This document shows, in pieces, positions 4,813 to 5,980 of a DNA stretch of 5,980 bases. The notes beneath the pieces were generated by a model. That model had not been told where the DNA came from, made no database searches, and saw nothing but the letters and a program-made list of their open reading frames with translations. Position 1 is the first letter of the stretch. Each line of letters opens with the position of its first letter. Where the stretch lies: positions 1 to 5,980 of the forward strand of contig JACMJT010000670.1 of assembly GCA_014380505.1 (NCBI GenBank), in the 5' to 3' direction. The position numbers and the translations under genes are program-made. This stretch comes from Hyphomicrobiales bacterium (GTDB lineage Bacteria > Pseudomonadota > Alphaproteobacteria > Rhizobiales > Aestuariivirgaceae).

Positions 4813-5980
4813 TTGCTGGTCTGGTTACGCAATCTGACGCTCTTGGTGATGGTTTTCACCTCACTGGCGATGGCCGGTGCGAAAGCCGCCGGGCCTTCAA
4901 TGCTGTTCGATCCAGCAACCGGCGAAGTTCTCTCCCATGACCGCGCTGGCGAGCCATGGTATCCAGCCTCCCTCACCAAGCTCATGACCTCCTACATCGT
5001 GTTCAAGAGATTGCGGCTTGGGCTCATGAAGCTTGACCAACGGATTCCAGTCTCGGTGATTGCCAATGCCCAGCCGCCGAGCAAGATCGGCGTACCCGTC
5101 GGCAAGACCGTTCCCGTCGATTTCGCGCTCCAGACACTGCTCGTCTATTCCGCCAATGACATGGCCTATGTTTTGGCGGAAGCCGCCGGCGGCACCTTGC
5201 AGAATTTCGTCGCCACCATGAACGATACGGCCCAGCGCCTCGGCATGACGGCAACCCACTACGTCAATCCCAACGGCCTGTTCGAGCCTCGCCAGATCAC
5301 CACGGCGCGCGATACGGCCATACTTGCTTCCGCGATCCTGAAAGAGTTCCCCGAATATATCCATTACTTCAAGCAACCCAATGTCGCGGTCGGAAAGCGC
5401 AGGCTGGCAAACCGCAACTCGCTCATCCGCCGCATGGCCGAGGCCGACGGCATGAAGACGGGCTTCGTCTGCAACTCCGGCTTCAATCTGGTGGCGTCCG
5501 CCACCCAAAAAGGCCGCAGGCTCGTGGCTGTCGTGTTCGGCGCTCAATCGGGGAAGGCCCGCGCCGATCTGGCGCAACTGCTTCTCGTCGATGGCTTTAC
5601 GCGGGGGCCTAACGGCGCACGTCCCCGAATTTCCAGTCTGGCCAATCAATCCCTGGGCACTCTCGTTCCCACCGACATGACGGCGAGCGTGTGCAAGAAA
5701 AAACCCGTGGTGACCCTCGTGAGCCCCCATAGTCTCGGCGGCTGGGGCATCTCGCTTGGAAGTTATGAGACCGCCCAGAAGGCCGATATGGCGCTGCGCG
5801 GTCGATTGCTCAGTCCCTCCGGCATGATTCTCGCAGGCTCGGCCGGCGTCATGAAACTGCCGGGCAGCGGTTACGGCGCGGTGGTGTGGAACATTGATCA
5901 GGCGCAAAGCCTGTCCACCTGTGCGCATTTCCGCGAAGAGGGCGTCTACTGCAATGTGATGATGCCGGAAACCTTCACCG
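4813..5980 (+). CDS. D-alanyl-D-alanine carboxypeptidase (PBP5-like, family S11) with C-terminal SPOR-like domain; 3' end outside window
   Basis: At least 389 residues, open to the right edge. The protein is an exported low-molecular-weight penicillin-binding protein that trims the terminal D-Ala from peptidoglycan stem peptides. Active-site motifs appear in order: S53-L-T-K56 (nucleophile Ser53, in YPASLTKLMTSY), S113-A-N115 (in LLVYSANDMAYVLAE) and K215-T-G217 (in GMKTGFVCNSGFNLVA). Residues 1-26 form a signal peptide (LRNLTLLVMVFTSLAMAGAKAA). From about residue 309, GGWGISLGSYETAQKA onward, with C370 and C380 near the end, resembles a peptidoglycan-binding SPOR domain, a usual add-on in alphaproteobacterial enzymes. 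Start: no in-frame ATG, GTG or TTG occurs from 4621 up to the TTG at 4813, which has GGGGA (4801-4805) 7 bases upstream; the next starts (4843-4849) would destroy the signal peptide. Hence a TTG start is inferred. The long antisense frame across it is a shadow. Confidence 0.93.
   Translation, partial: MLVWLRNLTLLVMVFTSLAMAGAKAAGPSMLFDPATGEVLSHDRAGEPWYPASLTKLMTSYIVFKRLRLGLMKLDQRIPVSVIANAQPPSKIGVPVGKTVPVDFALQTLLVYSANDMAYVLAEAAGGTLQNFVATMNDTAQRLGMTATHYVNPNGLFEPRQITTARDTAILASAILKEFPEYIHYFKQPNVAVGKRRLANRNSLIRRMAEADGMKTGFVCNSGFNLVASATQKGRRLVAVVFGAQSGKARADLAQLLLVDGFTRGPNGARPRISSLANQSLGTLVPTDMTASVCKKKPVVTLVSPHSLGGWGISLGSYETAQKADMALRGRLLSPSGMILAGSAGVMKLPGSGYGAVVWNIDQAQSLSTCAHFREEGVYCNVMMPETFT

Noticed and set aside
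4897..5928. Long minus-strand open frame of 343 codons
   Set aside because: It lies wholly antisense to the carboxypeptidase, whose SxxK, SxN and KTG motifs are intact. Its translation has no recognisable domain and is rich in Gly, His, Arg and Ala, as expected from the complement of a GC-rich gene.
1..5980. Mobile element, CRISPR array, phage or defence system
   Set aside because: No transposase or integrase, no terminal inverted repeats, no regularly spaced repeats and no toxin-antitoxin pair were seen. The lone HNH protein belongs to a chromosomal family, and no attachment-site duplication of the tRNA 3' end was found within the window.

Overview
The window is a compact, GC-rich stretch of bacterial chromosome holding nine protein genes and one tRNA, with no gene-free gap above 100 bases. 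The gene content points to an alphaproteobacterium: an SDHAF4/DUF1674 protein, GluQRS, an HNH protein that starts with the ALVLNADYRPLSYYPLSLW block, a long-form YqaA protein, and a D-Ala-D-Ala carboxypeptidase with a C-terminal SPOR-like domain. This is inferred from family knowledge; the order or genus cannot be fixed from the sequence.

Layout. At the left edge a small SDHAF4-like gene (+) runs into gluQRS (-), and the two genes share the four bases CTAG for their stop codons. gluQRS is divergent from an AlkA-like DNA glycosylase (+, start 1013). Downstream on the same strand lies an HNH endonuclease gene (about 1717-2268) with its own plausible promoter. Then comes a minus-strand block, in transcription order: arfB (4593-4174), a YqaA/VTT-domain membrane protein (4169-3558), dsbB (3564-3097), and an AT-rich gene for an exported protein of unknown function with a degenerate metallopeptidase-like motif (about 3027-2296). 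The first three are packed as an operon with a 4-base gap and a 7-base overlap. The fourth follows dsbB closely but differs strongly in base composition, so it looks acquired. Divergent from arfB is tRNA-Leu(CAA) (+), followed 68 bases later by a penicillin-binding-protein-type D-alanyl-D-alanine carboxypeptidase that runs off the right edge.

How it fits together. Most of the window is housekeeping: respiratory complex II assembly, tRNA modification and supply, alkylation repair, rescue of stalled ribosomes, periplasmic disulfide formation and cell-wall maturation. I do not see a defence system, mobile element, CRISPR array or biosynthetic cluster. The only gene that breaks the pattern is the low-GC exported protein at 2296-3027: it has HEFSS where a gluzincin would have HExxH, and its mature part has exactly two cysteines and lies next to dsbB. 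The carboxypeptidase is notable for an apparent TTG start and for a reading frame that stays open back through the whole tRNA gene.
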